Shown in pieces: positions 16,801 to 24,836 of a stretch of 64,000 nucleotides of DNA. This DNA comes from Actinomadura rupiterrae (GTDB taxonomy: Bacteria; Actinomycetota; Actinomycetes; Streptosporangiales; Streptosporangiaceae). Location of the stretch: the NCBI RefSeq assembly GCF_024172125.1, contig NZ_JAMZEA010000006.1, positions 62,001 to 126,000 of the forward strand, written 5' to 3'. The translations under genes and the position numbers were made by a program. The first letter of the stretch is position 1, and every line of letters begins with the position of its first letter. The notes beneath the pieces are model-generated. The model did not search any database and was not told the DNA's origin. It saw only the letters and a list, made by a program, of their open reading frames with translations.

Positions 16801-16850
16801 GCAACCGATGGGTTGCACTTCGGCTCACCCATGTGCAACCTTGGAGTTGC
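16801..16850. promoter_or_regulatory. Two ArsR-type operators (GCAAC-N6-GTTGC)
   Basis: GCAAC-N6-GTTGC occurs at 16801-16816 and at 16835-16850, where the arms extend to GTGCAAC/GTTGCAC. The centres are 34 bases apart, just upstream of the SRPBCC gene. The second gene of the operon encodes an ArsR regulator, the obvious ligand. Confidence 0.8.
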
Positions 16851-16880
16851 ACGTTAAGGGCGATCCGAAGGAGCCTTCCC

Positions 16881-17324
16881 ATGAACGACGACCGCATCGA
16901 GCGCGAGGTCCTGATCGCGGCGCCGCCGGAGCGGGTCTGGGCGCTGGTCAACGAGCCCGGCTTCTGGGCGACCGACGAGGAGGGCGTCCGCGGCCGGACG
17001 GTCACCGAGGGCCAGTCGCTGGTGGCGCGGCACTCCGAGCACGGCGACTTCCCGATGCGCGTGGAGAAGATCGACCCGCCGCACTACGTGGCCTACCGCT
17101 GGGTGAGCGCGTTCCCCGGCGAGGACTTCCGCGAGGAGATCTCCACGCTCGTCGAGTTCACCCTCGCGCCCGAGGGCGGGGGCACCCGGCTGCGGGTGGT
17201 GGAGTCCGGGCTCGCCACGCTGCCGACCTCGGACGACAACCGCCGCAACATCGTCAAGGACCACACCGCGGGCTGGGAGCAGTGCCTGCCCGCGCTCGCC
17301 ACCCGCGCCGCCCAGGACGCATGA
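16881..17324 (+). CDS. SRPBCC/AHSA1-like (START-fold) protein
   Basis: 147 residues with the AHSA1 pattern: IEREVLIAAPPERVWALVNEPGFWA at the start, RVEKIDPPHYVAYRW in the middle, TLVEFTLAPEGGGTRLRVVESG, and a C-terminal helix with GWEQCLPAL. The fold has a hydrophobic cavity and in this family often binds a small ligand or acts in repair or detoxification. AAGGAG precedes ATG 16881. It is first in an operon with arsR, MFS and DUF899 genes; SRPBCC-ArsR pairs of this type are common in actinobacteria. Confidence 0.9.
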   Translation: MNDDRIEREVLIAAPPERVWALVNEPGFWATDEEGVRGRTVTEGQSLVARHSEHGDFPMRVEKIDPPHYVAYRWVSAFPGEDFREEISTLVEFTLAPEGGGTRLRVVESGLATLPTSDDNRRNIVKDHTAGWEQCLPALATRAAQDA

Positions 17325-17333
17325 CCCTCCGAG

Positions 17334-17810
17334 ATGGACGAACCCTCCAGCCGAACCGGCGCCGCCGGTTCCACCGGCCCGTCCGGCCCGTCCGGCCCGT
17401 CCGGCGGCGGCGCGGATCTCGGCACTGAACCCGAGCCCGTCGCCAAGCCTGCCGCCGAGCCCGTCGCCGATGTCGTCGACGGCGTTCTGAACGCGCTGGC
17501 CGATCCGACGCGGCGCCGGTTGCTTGACCTGCTCGCCGCGCACGGCCAGGCCACCGCGACGACCCTCGCCGAGGGCCTGCCGATCTCGCGCCAGGCCGTC
17601 GTCAAGCACCTCGCGGTGCTGGACGCCGCCGGGCTCGTCCAGGGCGTCCGGGCCGGACGCGAGGTCCGGTACTCGGTCGGCCCCGAGGCCCTGGACACCA
17701 CGGCCCGCTGGATGGCCGCGCTCGCCTCCGAATGGGACCGCCGCCTGGCCCGGATCAAACGCCTCGCAGAAGCGGCCGAGCACGCCGAGCGCCCTGGCCC
17801 GGCGGAGTAG
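17334..17810 (+). CDS. ArsR-family winged-helix regulator
   Basis: 158 residues. A Gly/Pro/Ser-rich N-terminal extension of about 45 residues (GPSGPSGPSGGG, from a 9-bp DNA repeat) precedes the winged helix: LNALADPTRRRLLDLLAAHG, TLAEGLPISRQAVVKHLAVL, and a wing GREVRYSV. There are no Cys residues and no CzrA-type alpha5 ligands, so it is not an obvious metal sensor. It starts 9 bases after the SRPBCC gene and probably represses the operon through the GCAAC-N6-GTTGC sites. Confidence 0.9.
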   Translation: MDEPSSRTGAAGSTGPSGPSGPSGGGADLGTEPEPVAKPAAEPVADVVDGVLNALADPTRRRLLDLLAAHGQATATTLAEGLPISRQAVVKHLAVLDAAGLVQGVRAGREVRYSVGPEALDTTARWMAALASEWDRRLARIKRLAEAAEHAERPGPAE

Positions 17811-17871
17811 CCCGAACAGCCGGACGGGCCCTGGGGCCGGTCGTCCCTGCTTCGCGGAAAGGAGACTTCTC

Positions 17872-18984
17872 ATGTCGGCTGTTGCGACGTCCCCCGCAAC
17901 GTCCGCTGCACAATTCACGCCAAGGGAACGGGCGATCCTGCTCGTGCTCCTGGGCGCGGGGTTCATGCTGTCGGTGGACTTCTCGATCCTGAACGTCGCG
18001 CTGCCCCGGATCGGCTCCGGCGTCGGCCTGGACGTGACGCAGCTGCCCTGGGTCAACACCGCGTTCGTCCTGCCCGCGGCGGGCTTCACCCTGGTGTGCG
18101 GCCGGTTGGCGGACCTGTTCGGACGCCGCAGGATGCTCCTAGCCGGCATGGTGGTGCTGGTGGCGGGGTCGCTGCTCGGCGGCCTGGCCACCAGCCCCGG
18201 ACCGCTGCTCGCGGGCCGGGTGCTCCAAGGCTTCGCGACCGCGATGACGCTGCCAACGGCGCTGTCCCTGCTGACCACGACCTTCGCTGAAGGCATCCGG
18301 CGGGACCGCGTCCTCGGTCTCAACGGCGCGCTGCTGTCGGGCGGCTTCACCGTCGGCGCCCTCGCGGGCGGGACCCTGGTGGGCCTGTTCAGCTGGCGGG
18401 CCGCGTTCCTGCTCAACCTCCCGGTGGCCGTCGCCATCATGGCGGCCACGCCGTTCCTCATCGCCGAGTCGCGGGTGTCCGACCGGGTGCGGCTGGACCT
18501 GCCCGGCGCGGTCACGGTCAGCGGCGGCCTGCTGGCGGTCGTGTACGCGGTCATCGAGAAGAGCCCGCAGGCGGCGGTCGCGGGGGCGCTGCTGCTCGTC
18601 CTGTTCTGGCTGGTCGAACGCCGCTCGTCCGCGCCGCTGGTGGCGCCGCGGATCCTGGTTCCCGCGCTGTTCATCGGGTTCCTCGGCCATGTGCCCGCCA
18701 TCGTGGCGTTCACCGTGACCGCGACGTCCGGACTCCCCGACGAGGACCAGGGCCTCGCCACCGGCCTCACCTCGATGACGCAGCAGATCGGCCTGACTCT
18801 GGGCATCCCGGTCCTGAGCGCCATCGCCGCGACCCGGTCCGCCGAACTCTCCGGCATCCATCTCGCGCTGCTCGCCGACGTGGCGATCAGCCTCGCGAGC
18901 GTCGCGCTCGTCTGGACCATGCTGCGTCCCCAAAGGGAAAGGAGAAGTCATGAGCAACCACACCGCCAAGCCGCCAGTCGTTGA
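17872..18984 (+). CDS. MFS (DHA2-like) transporter, shortened by an apparent internal deletion
   Basis: 371 residues, against about 460-500 for 14-helix DHA2 drug:H+ antiporters. Helices 1-8 are normal, with the motif A-like loop GRLADLFGRRRML and antiporter-like LPTALSLL. After residue ~265 (SSAPLVAPRILVPALFIGFLG) the sequence jumps straight to the motif that usually precedes the penultimate helix (TATSGLPDEDQGLATGL). About 110-130 residues, some four helices, are missing in frame, so transport activity is doubtful. AAGGAG precedes ATG 17872. It overlaps the DUF899 gene by 35 bases. Confidence 0.8.
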   Translation: MSAVATSPATSAAQFTPRERAILLVLLGAGFMLSVDFSILNVALPRIGSGVGLDVTQLPWVNTAFVLPAAGFTLVCGRLADLFGRRRMLLAGMVVLVAGSLLGGLATSPGPLLAGRVLQGFATAMTLPTALSLLTTTFAEGIRRDRVLGLNGALLSGGFTVGALAGGTLVGLFSWRAAFLLNLPVAVAIMAATPFLIAESRVSDRVRLDLPGAVTVSGGLLAVVYAVIEKSPQAAVAGALLLVLFWLVERRSSAPLVAPRILVPALFIGFLGHVPAIVAFTVTATSGLPDEDQGLATGLTSMTQQIGLTLGIPVLSAIAATRSAELSGIHLALLADVAISLASVALVWTMLRPQRERRSHEQPHRQAASR

Positions 18985-19783
18985 CCGCGCGACCTTCCAG
19001 GAGCGGGTCGACCAGTTGCGCACGCGGGAGAAGGCGCATACCCGGGAAGGCGATGCGATCGCCGCTGAGCGTCGGCGCTTGCCGATGGTCGAGGTGGACG
19101 CCGGTATCGAGCTGATCGGGCCCGACGGTTCGGTCACCTTGCTGGACGCGTTCGAAGGGCGCGAGCAGCTCATCGCCTACTACTTCATGTGGAGCCCGGG
19201 GCGTCCCGCGTCCGAGCAGTGCGAAGGCTGCACGTTCTACACCGGCCAGGTCGCCCAGCTGGCTCCGCTGCATTCGCGCGACATCACCTTCGCGGTCTTC
19301 TCCCAGGGACGGAACACCATCGACAGCGGCGGCGACCCGGAAGCGTCCTATAGGGCGAGCCTGCGCTACCGCGATTTCATGGGCTGGGACATGCCCTGGT
19401 ACTCGGCACAAGAGTCCCTGGAACGGCTTCTAGGCGACCGCCAACACGGGCTGTTCCATCTGGTGTGCTACCTGCGCGACGGCGACCGCGTTTTCGAGAC
19501 CTACTGGACGAACCGGCGCGGCGTCGAAGTGCTGGACAACAACTACGCCCTGATGGACCTCACCGCCTACGGGCGCCAGGAGGCGTGGGAGGACACTCCC
19601 CCGGGCCGTCCGCAGGACCGGAGCAATACGCGCACCGAGACCGGCTCGCCTGACTGGCGTCCGGTGTCGAAGTGGCCGGGAGGACGGCCCGTCTCGCAAT
19701 GGCCGCGCATCCAGGCCGGGCACTCCGACGACCTCGGCGATACCGGTTCCGGGCCGTCCGGACGGCCGTCCCACTGTCACTGA
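18950..19783 (+). CDS. DUF899 family thioredoxin-fold protein
   Basis: 277 residues. It shows the DUF899 pattern: RLREKAHTREGDAIAAERRRLPMVEV-like start, YYFMWSPG, the paired cysteines in EQCEGCTFYTGQV, and GHSDDLG. These proteins have a thioredoxin-like fold and lack known substrates. AAAGGAG precedes ATG 18950. It is last in the ArsR-controlled operon and is followed by a hairpin. The last 70 residues are Pro/Gly-rich and look linker-like. Oxidative-stress or detoxification roles are guesses from context. Confidence 0.85.
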   Translation: MSNHTAKPPVVDRATFQERVDQLRTREKAHTREGDAIAAERRRLPMVEVDAGIELIGPDGSVTLLDAFEGREQLIAYYFMWSPGRPASEQCEGCTFYTGQVAQLAPLHSRDITFAVFSQGRNTIDSGGDPEASYRASLRYRDFMGWDMPWYSAQESLERLLGDRQHGLFHLVCYLRDGDRVFETYWTNRRGVEVLDNNYALMDLTAYGRQEAWEDTPPGRPQDRSNTRTETGSPDWRPVSKWPGGRPVSQWPRIQAGHSDDLGDTGSGPSGRPSHCH

Positions 19784-19788
19784 TTTTG

Positions 19789-19826
19789 CGCTCTCCGGGC
19801 GGCGCGTTGGGCATGGCCCGAGAGCG
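19789..19826. terminator. Hairpin after the DUF899 gene
   Basis: CGCTCTC (19789-19795) and GAGAGCG (19820-19826) pair, extended by GGGC/GCCC with a bulge. A long stem without a U-tract, as is usual in high-GC actinomycetes. Confidence 0.5.
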
Positions 19827-19873
19827 TGGCGGCTATTTGTCCGGTGACCAGCAGAACGTCCGAGGAGGTGGCC

Positions 19874-19957
19874 GTGGTCTCCGCGCCGTCCGGACCGTCC
19901 GCCGCCTGCGGCGGGACTGATGCGGCATCGCGGCGGTGGCGGTGGCGGTGGCGGTGA
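19874..19957 (+). CDS. Possible 27-residue leader peptide coupled to the DUF1345 gene
   Basis: A strong GAGGAGG (19862-19868) sits five bases before GTG 19874, which opens a 27-codon frame. A GGCGGT hexamer repeat gives it an Arg/Trp-alternating end (RRWRWRWR), and its TGA stop (19955-19957) overlaps a GTG (19954) in the DUF1345 frame as GTGA. This would couple translation of the two. Alternatively the frame change reflects an indel in the repeat. Confidence 0.3.
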   Translation: MVSAPSGPSAACGGTDAASRRWRWRWR

Positions 19958-20589
19958 CGCCGGGCCGCCGCAGGTCCGCGCTGAGCCACTGGACGGTCTC
20001 GATCACGGTCGGGGTCCTGGTGTTCGCGCTGGTGGCGTGGACGGTCAGCCTGCCGATGGGCCTGCTGACCGGGATCGTGGCGATGACCGGGCTCTTCGAC
20101 GTCGTCAGCGCCTCGCGGATCTGGCCGATGACGCCGGAGCGCACGCAGGCGGACGCGCGCCGGGAGGACTTCCGGCCGCTGGTCGAGGAGACGGTCATCG
20201 TGACGCAGGCGGTGGTCTGCCTTGTCATGATCATCGTGGTGCTGAGCCTGCACCGCAAGGACGAGCAGGCGCCCGCGGCGGCGCTGGCCCTGGTCGGGAT
20301 CTTCCTGAGCTGGGCGATGCTGCACCTGATGTACACCGTCCGCTACGCCCACATGTACTACCGCGACCCCATCGGCGGGATCGACTTCAACAACGACGAG
20401 CTGCCCCGATACCAGGACTTCCTGTACTTCAGCTACGACCTGGGCATGACCTACCAGGTCTCGGACACCAACGTGTCCACCACGGAGATCCGGTCCGTGG
20501 TGCTGCGGCACACGCTGCTGTCCTACGTCTTCGGGACGGTCATCCTCGCCGGGACCATCAACCTCGTAGCGAGCCTCGCCTCAAGCTGA
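19936..20589 (+). CDS. DUF1345 membrane protein
   Basis: About 217 residues with four to five membrane helices: SITVGVLVFALVAWTVSLPM, LLTGIVAMTGLFDVVSA, VIVTQAVVCLVMIIVVLSL, AALALVGIFLSWAMLHLMYT and the last near SYVFGTVILAGTINLVA. The conserved loop HMYYRD, FNNDELPRYQDFLYFSYDLGMTYQVSDT is the DUF1345 signature. Function is unknown. In-frame GTG codons at 19936, 19942, 19948 and 19954 are all possible starts and none has its own Shine-Dalgarno; the good one upstream belongs to another frame. Confidence 0.8.
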   Translation: MAVAVAVTPGRRRSALSHWTVSITVGVLVFALVAWTVSLPMGLLTGIVAMTGLFDVVSASRIWPMTPERTQADARREDFRPLVEETVIVTQAVVCLVMIIVVLSLHRKDEQAPAAALALVGIFLSWAMLHLMYTVRYAHMYYRDPIGGIDFNNDELPRYQDFLYFSYDLGMTYQVSDTNVSTTEIRSVVLRHTLLSYVFGTVILAGTINLVASLASS

Positions 20590-20592
20590 CCA

Positions 20593-23049
20593 TCACTGCA
20601 GCAGGGGCCGCAGGTACTCACCGGTCCGGCTGTCGGGGGCGGACGCGATGGTGGCGGGCGGGCCTGACGCGACGATCCGTCCGCCGTCGGTGCCACCGCC
20701 CGGACCGAGGTCGATCACGTGGTCGGCGCCCGCGACGACGCGGAGGTCGTGCTCGACCACGACGACGGTGGCACCGCCGTCCACCAGGTCGTGCAGGCGG
20801 GCCATGAGCAGGTCGGTGTCGTGCGGGTGCAGGCCGGTGGACGGCTCGTCCAGCAGGTAGAACGTGTCGTGCAGGCGGCGCCGCTGCAGCTCGGACGCGA
20901 GCTTGATGCGCTGCGCCTCGCCGCCGGACAGCTCGGTCGCGGGCTGCCCGAGCCCCAGGTAGCCGAGGCCGACGTCCTGGAGCGTGGTGAGGGCCCGCAG
21001 CACGGCCGGCACGTCGGCGAAGAAGCCCGCGGCCTCGTCCACGGTCAGGCCCAGGACGTCCGCGATGGACAGGTCGCGGTAGGTCACCTCCAGGGTCTCG
21101 GGGTTGTAGCGCGCGCCGTGGCAGTCGGGGCAGAGCGTGTAGGTGCTCGGCAGGAACAGCAGTTCCACCGAGACGTGGCCCTCGCCCTCGCAGGTCTCGC
21201 AGCGTCCGCCCGGGACGTTGAAGGAGAAGCGGGTCGCGCCGTAACCGCGTTCGCGCGCGCCCTCGGTTCCGGCGAAGAGCTTCCGGACGGTGTCGAACAG
21301 GCCGGTGTAGGTGGCCAGGTTGGAACGCGGCGTGCGTCCGATCGGCTGCTGGTCCACCTGGACGACCCGTCCGGGCGCGGCCTCGCCGATCTCCTCCAGC
21401 AGGCTGGACTTGCCCGAACCGGACACGCCGGTGATCGCGACGAACACGCCGAGCGGGACGTCCAGGTCGAGGTCCCGCAGGTTGTTGCGCGCGAGGCCGC
21501 GCAGTTCCAGCCGTCCGGACGCCTCGTGACCGCGATGTTCCGGGACGATCCGGTCGAACAGGTACCGCCGCGTGAACGAGTCCGGAACGTCGCGGAGCCC
21601 GTCCACGGGCCCGCTGTAGAGGATCTCCCCGCCGCGGGTGCCCGCCTCCGGGCCGACGTCGACCACCCAGTCGGCCTCGCGGACGACGTCCAGATCGTGC
21701 TCGACCAGGCAGACCGTGTTGCCGGAGTCGCGCAGCCGCCGCAGGATGCGCGAGAGCGACGCCGAGTCGGCCGCGTGCAGGCCGGCGGACGGCTCGTCCA
21801 GCACGTAGACGACGCCGAACAGGCCGGACCCGAGCTGGGTCGCGAGCCGGATCCGCTGGAGCTCGCCGCTGGACAGCGTCGGCGCGGCGCGGTCGAGGCT
21901 CAGGTACCCGAGCCCCAGCTCCACCAGCGCCGCGACGCGGGTGGCGACGTCGCCGGCGAGCGGGCCGACCGGGCCCGAATCGTCCCGGTACTTCTCCATC
22001 AGCGCGCCGAGCGCCCGCATCGGCATCCGGGACAGCTCGACGATGTCGAGGCCCGCGAAGGTGACCGCGAGCGCCTCGGGGGCCAGCTTCCGCCCCCCGC
22101 ACAGCGGGCAGGTCAGCGTCTCCATGAACTCTTCGGCGCGGTCGCGCGTCCGCTGGCTGGCCGACGTCGCGTACGCCTTGCGCAGCAGCCGGGCCGCGCT
22201 GGTGTACTTGCCCTGGTACGTCCGCTGGATCCGGCCGGGCTCGCGGACCGGGTCGACGGTGACGACCGGCTCGTCCTCGGTGAACAGGATCCACTCGCGG
22301 TCCTGCTCGGGCAGCTCGCGCCAGGGCCGGTGGATGTCGTACCCGAGCGTGCGCAGGATGTCGCGGAGGTTCTTGCCCTGCCACGCCCGCGGCCAGGACG
22401 CGATCGCCCCCTCGTCGATGCTGAGCGACGGGTCCGGGACGAGCGATTCCTCGGTGACCTCGTGGATGACGCCCTGGCCCTCGCACTGCGGGCACGCCCC
22501 GATGATCGTGTTCGGGGAGAAGGCGTCCGAGTACAGGATCTCGGCGCCGTCCGGATAGGTTCCGGCGCGGGACATCAGCAGCCGCAGCGAGTTGGAGATC
22601 CGGCTGAGCGTCCCGACCGTCGAGCGGCCGGACGGCACCGACCGGCGCTGCGCCAGCGCGACCGCGGGCGGCAGGCCGGTGATCTCGTCCACCTCCGGCA
22701 CCGGCAGCTGCTGCAGCAGGCGCCGCGCGTACGGCGCGACCGACTCCAGGAACCGGTGCTGCGCCTCGGCGAACACCGTCCCGAACGCCAGCGACGACTT
22801 CCCCGACCCCGACACGCCGGTGAACGCCACCAGCCTCCCGCGCGGCAACCGGACGTCCACGTTCCGCAGATTGTGCACCCGCGCCCCGGTGACCTGGATG
22901 AACCCGTCGTCTTCCAGGACGATCGCCTCCCCCGAACGCGCCCGCCGTCCCCCGGGCGGGCCCCGGCCCGTCCGCCGGGCCGCGGATCTCCATTGTCCCG
23001 GGACGCCGGCCGCGGGAACGCTCCAGGGTCGCCCGGAGGCGGTGATCAC
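20593..23049 (-). CDS. UvrA-like ABC ATPase (excinuclease subunit A paralogue)
   Basis: About 775-818 residues with two UvrA-type ATPase halves: Walker A GVSGSGKSSLAFGT and GVSGSGKSSLLEEI, signature regions LSSGELQRIRLA and LSGGEAQRIKLA, Walker B VYVLDEPSAGLH and FYLLDEPSTGLH. Zinc-finger Cys pairs are present (CPQCEGQG, CPLCGGRK, CETCEGEG, CPDCHGARY). It is shorter than canonical UvrA (about 950), so it is a UvrA2/DrrC-like paralogue, often linked to drug tolerance. The only ATG/GTG/TTG start upstream is GTG 23049, without a ribosome-binding site. GGGGGAGG precedes CTG 22917, just before the conserved N-terminus, so a CTG start is possible. Confidence 0.88.
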   Translation of the reverse strand: MITASGRPWSVPAAGVPGQWRSAARRTGRGPPGGRRARSGEAIVLEDDGFIQVTGARVHNLRNVDVRLPRGRLVAFTGVSGSGKSSLAFGTVFAEAQHRFLESVAPYARRLLQQLPVPEVDEITGLPPAVALAQRRSVPSGRSTVGTLSRISNSLRLLMSRAGTYPDGAEILYSDAFSPNTIIGACPQCEGQGVIHEVTEESLVPDPSLSIDEGAIASWPRAWQGKNLRDILRTLGYDIHRPWRELPEQDREWILFTEDEPVVTVDPVREPGRIQRTYQGKYTSAARLLRKAYATSASQRTRDRAEEFMETLTCPLCGGRKLAPEALAVTFAGLDIVELSRMPMRALGALMEKYRDDSGPVGPLAGDVATRVAALVELGLGYLSLDRAAPTLSSGELQRIRLATQLGSGLFGVVYVLDEPSAGLHAADSASLSRILRRLRDSGNTVCLVEHDLDVVREADWVVDVGPEAGTRGGEILYSGPVDGLRDVPDSFTRRYLFDRIVPEHRGHEASGRLELRGLARNNLRDLDLDVPLGVFVAITGVSGSGKSSLLEEIGEAAPGRVVQVDQQPIGRTPRSNLATYTGLFDTVRKLFAGTEGARERGYGATRFSFNVPGGRCETCEGEGHVSVELLFLPSTYTLCPDCHGARYNPETLEVTYRDLSIADVLGLTVDEAAGFFADVPAVLRALTTLQDVGLGYLGLGQPATELSGGEAQRIKLASELQRRRLHDTFYLLDEPSTGLHPHDTDLLMARLHDLVDGGATVVVVEHDLRVVAGADHVIDLGPGGGTDGGRIVASGPPATIASAPDSRTGEYLRPLLQ

Positions 23050-23050
23050 C

Positions 23051-23094
23051 GGAGCATGGGCTGGAGGCGTGGTCAGTGGAGCATGGGCTGGAGG
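23051..23094. repeat. 17-bp direct repeat duplicating the 3' end of the DUF5753 gene
   Basis: GGAGCATGGGCTGGAGG occurs at 23051-23067 and 23078-23094 (27-base period). The second copy encodes the last residues of the XRE/DUF5753 gene; the first is an extra copy past its stop codon. Confidence 0.75.
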
Positions 23095-23897
23095 ATCGTG
23101 CGGGATTCCTCGGGGGTGGCGGCGCGGCCGGCGATCCACGTCCAGATGTCGGACAGGTCGGCGGGGGCGATCTCCATGCCCAGGACGGGCAGGTGGCTGA
23201 CGCTGAGCCGGTCCGTCCCGGCGAAGGTGCAGACGTCGAAGGGGTAGGCCATGTCCTCGCAGAAGGGGACGTCCTGCGGGACGAGCCGCACGCTGGCGTC
23301 CTCGGCCTCGGACAGTTCCAGCAGGTGCCTGACCTGCGCCGACATCGCGTCGGTCCCCCTGCCGAAGTCGGTCAGGGCCCGCTCGTGGATGATCACTTCC
23401 AGCCGCCGCGTCCCCCCGGTCGGACGGTGGTTCTGGCGGCTCGACAGCAGGTGCCAGCCCTCGTCCACGTCCCGGTCCGGCTCCAGCTCGGGGAACACCC
23501 AGCGGAAGTACTCCTCGCACTGCGCCAGGTCGGGGATCAGCATCACCCCGTAGGTCTGGATGAGCGTCGACTCGGCCTCCACCAGCAGCACGTCCCGGTT
23601 CCGCGGCCGCAGCCGCCCCAGGTGCCGCGCCAGCCACGGCGGCGGCTCCGCCAGCCGCCGGGCCAGGTCGATCATCACCTCGGCGGTCTTCGCCGACCGG
23701 ACGCCGTACCGCTCCAGCAGCCGCTCGACCTGCTCGGGACCGACGAGCGCGAAGCCGGTCTCCATCCGGATCAGCCAGTCCACCTCGCACCCGGCCCGAA
23801 CCGCGGCCTCGTCATAGGAGAACTCGCAGACCTCCCGGGCCGTCCGCAACATCGACCCCAGCAGCTTCGCCAGAATGCTGGGCTCCTCGCTAGCCAT
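23073..23897 (-). CDS. XRE-family regulator with DUF5753 (Scr1-type) domain
   Basis: About 274 residues. An N-terminal helix-turn-helix (SILAKLLGSMLRTAREVCEF, SYDEAAVRAGCEVDWLIRMETGFA) is followed by a DUF5753 domain (LLVEAESTLIQTYGVMLIPDLAQ, RRLEVIIHERAL, MSAQVRHLLELSEAEDASVRLVP). In actinomycetes these are nearly always next to a small DUF397 gene, but none is visible here, so this copy is an orphan. ATG 23897 is used; ATG 23939 would add 14 residues. Its 3' end is partly duplicated downstream. Confidence 0.88.
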   Translation of the reverse strand: MASEEPSILAKLLGSMLRTAREVCEFSYDEAAVRAGCEVDWLIRMETGFALVGPEQVERLLERYGVRSAKTAEVMIDLARRLAEPPPWLARHLGRLRPRNRDVLLVEAESTLIQTYGVMLIPDLAQCEEYFRWVFPELEPDRDVDEGWHLLSSRQNHRPTGGTRRLEVIIHERALTDFGRGTDAMSAQVRHLLELSEAEDASVRLVPQDVPFCEDMAYPFDVCTFAGTDRLSVSHLPVLGMEIAPADLSDIWTWIAGRAATPEESRTILQPMLH

Positions 23898-24030
23898 CCT
23901 CGCCACGTCCCCATCGTGACCTCCCGGACGTCCCGGCACCGGACGAACAACCGAACAGGCATCACCCTCGCGCAGCGGATCCGTCCGTCAGATGCGCGTT
24001 GCGGGCGCCGGCCGGAGGGGTCTGTAAGGT

Positions 24031-24047
24031 GTCCTGTATGACAGGAC
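24031..24047. promoter_or_regulatory. IclR operator overlapping the start of the first iclR gene
   Basis: GTCCTGTATGACAGGAC is a perfect palindrome (7-bp arms, central ATG), and the ATG is the start codon of the gene. Binding would directly block initiation. Related boxes occur at 26003, 26094 and 26990. Confidence 0.75.
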
Positions 24048-24832
24048 AGCGGAGTGGACGGTCGAGCACGTACCGCGAGCGCAACTCGACCGCCGACCGG
24101 GCGTTGGACATCCTGAGCCTCTTCGACGACCGGCGGCTCGTGCTGGGCGGCCAGGAGGTCGCCGACGCGCTCGGCGTCGCCCGCTCGACCGCCTACCGGT
24201 ACCTGCAGAGCCTGGTGTCGTCGGGATTCGTGGAGGAGCAGAAGCCGGCCGGGTACCGGCTCGGGCCGCGGGTGTTCGAGCTGGCGCGGCTGGCGCGCAA
24301 GGGGCTCGGGCTGTCGGAGGTCTCGCTGCCGGTGATGGAGGAGCTGAAGGAGTCGGTCGGCGAGACCGTCCTGCTGACGCGCCGGACCGGTTCCGCCGTG
24401 GTCTGCCTCGAACGCGTGGAGTCGGACCACTCCGTCCGGATCTCCTACGAGCGCGGGCACGTCCTGCCGGTCAACGCGGGCGCGTCGGCGCTGGCGCTGC
24501 TGGCGTGGGCGCCGCCGGAGGAGATCGGGAGGCTGGTCGGGGACGACGACCTCCCGCAGTTCACCGAGACGACGGTGACCGAGACGGGTCCGCTGCTGGA
24601 GCGGCTGGAGGCCATCCGGAAGGACGGCTACGCGATCAGCCGGGGCGAGCTCGACGCCGACGTGGTGGGCATCGCGGCCCCCGTCCGGGACGCCGACGGC
24701 GATGTGGTCGCGGCGGTCAGCATCGCCGCGCTGTCGCGCCGGTTGCCCCCGGCGAAGGAGCGCAGCGTCATCGTGGCGGTGGTGGCCGCCGCCGAGACCA
24801 TCGGCGACCAGCTCCGGATGCTCGCCTCCTGA
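24038..24832 (+). CDS. IclR-family transcriptional regulator
   Basis: 264 residues: N-terminal winged HTH (STADRALDILSLFDDRRLVL, EVADALGVARSTAYRYLQSL, GFVEEQKPAGYRLGPRVFEL) and a C-terminal IclR effector domain (ETVLLTRRTGSAVVCLERVE, GHVLPVNAGASALALLAWAP, GYAISRGELDADVVGIAAPV). It is highly similar to the regulator at 26100-26891. Both begin MTGQ because the operator palindrome encodes the first residues. It is convergent with the dehydrogenase gene, four bases apart. It probably controls the catabolic island together with its paralogue. Confidence 0.92.
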   Translation: MTGQRSGRSSTYRERNSTADRALDILSLFDDRRLVLGGQEVADALGVARSTAYRYLQSLVSSGFVEEQKPAGYRLGPRVFELARLARKGLGLSEVSLPVMEELKESVGETVLLTRRTGSAVVCLERVESDHSVRISYERGHVLPVNAGASALALLAWAPPEEIGRLVGDDDLPQFTETTVTETGPLLERLEAIRKDGYAISRGELDADVVGIAAPVRDADGDVVAAVSIAALSRRLPPAKERSVIVAVVAAAETIGDQLRMLAS

Positions 24833-24836
24833 GCCG

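Noticed and set aside
19752..19767. Perfect 16-bp palindrome GGCCGTCCGGACGGCC
   Set aside because: It lies inside the DUF899 coding end, and CCGTCCGG-type words are very common in this GC-rich sequence.
20719..23247. 842-codon plus-strand frame
   Set aside because: Antisense of the UvrA-like gene; no domains.
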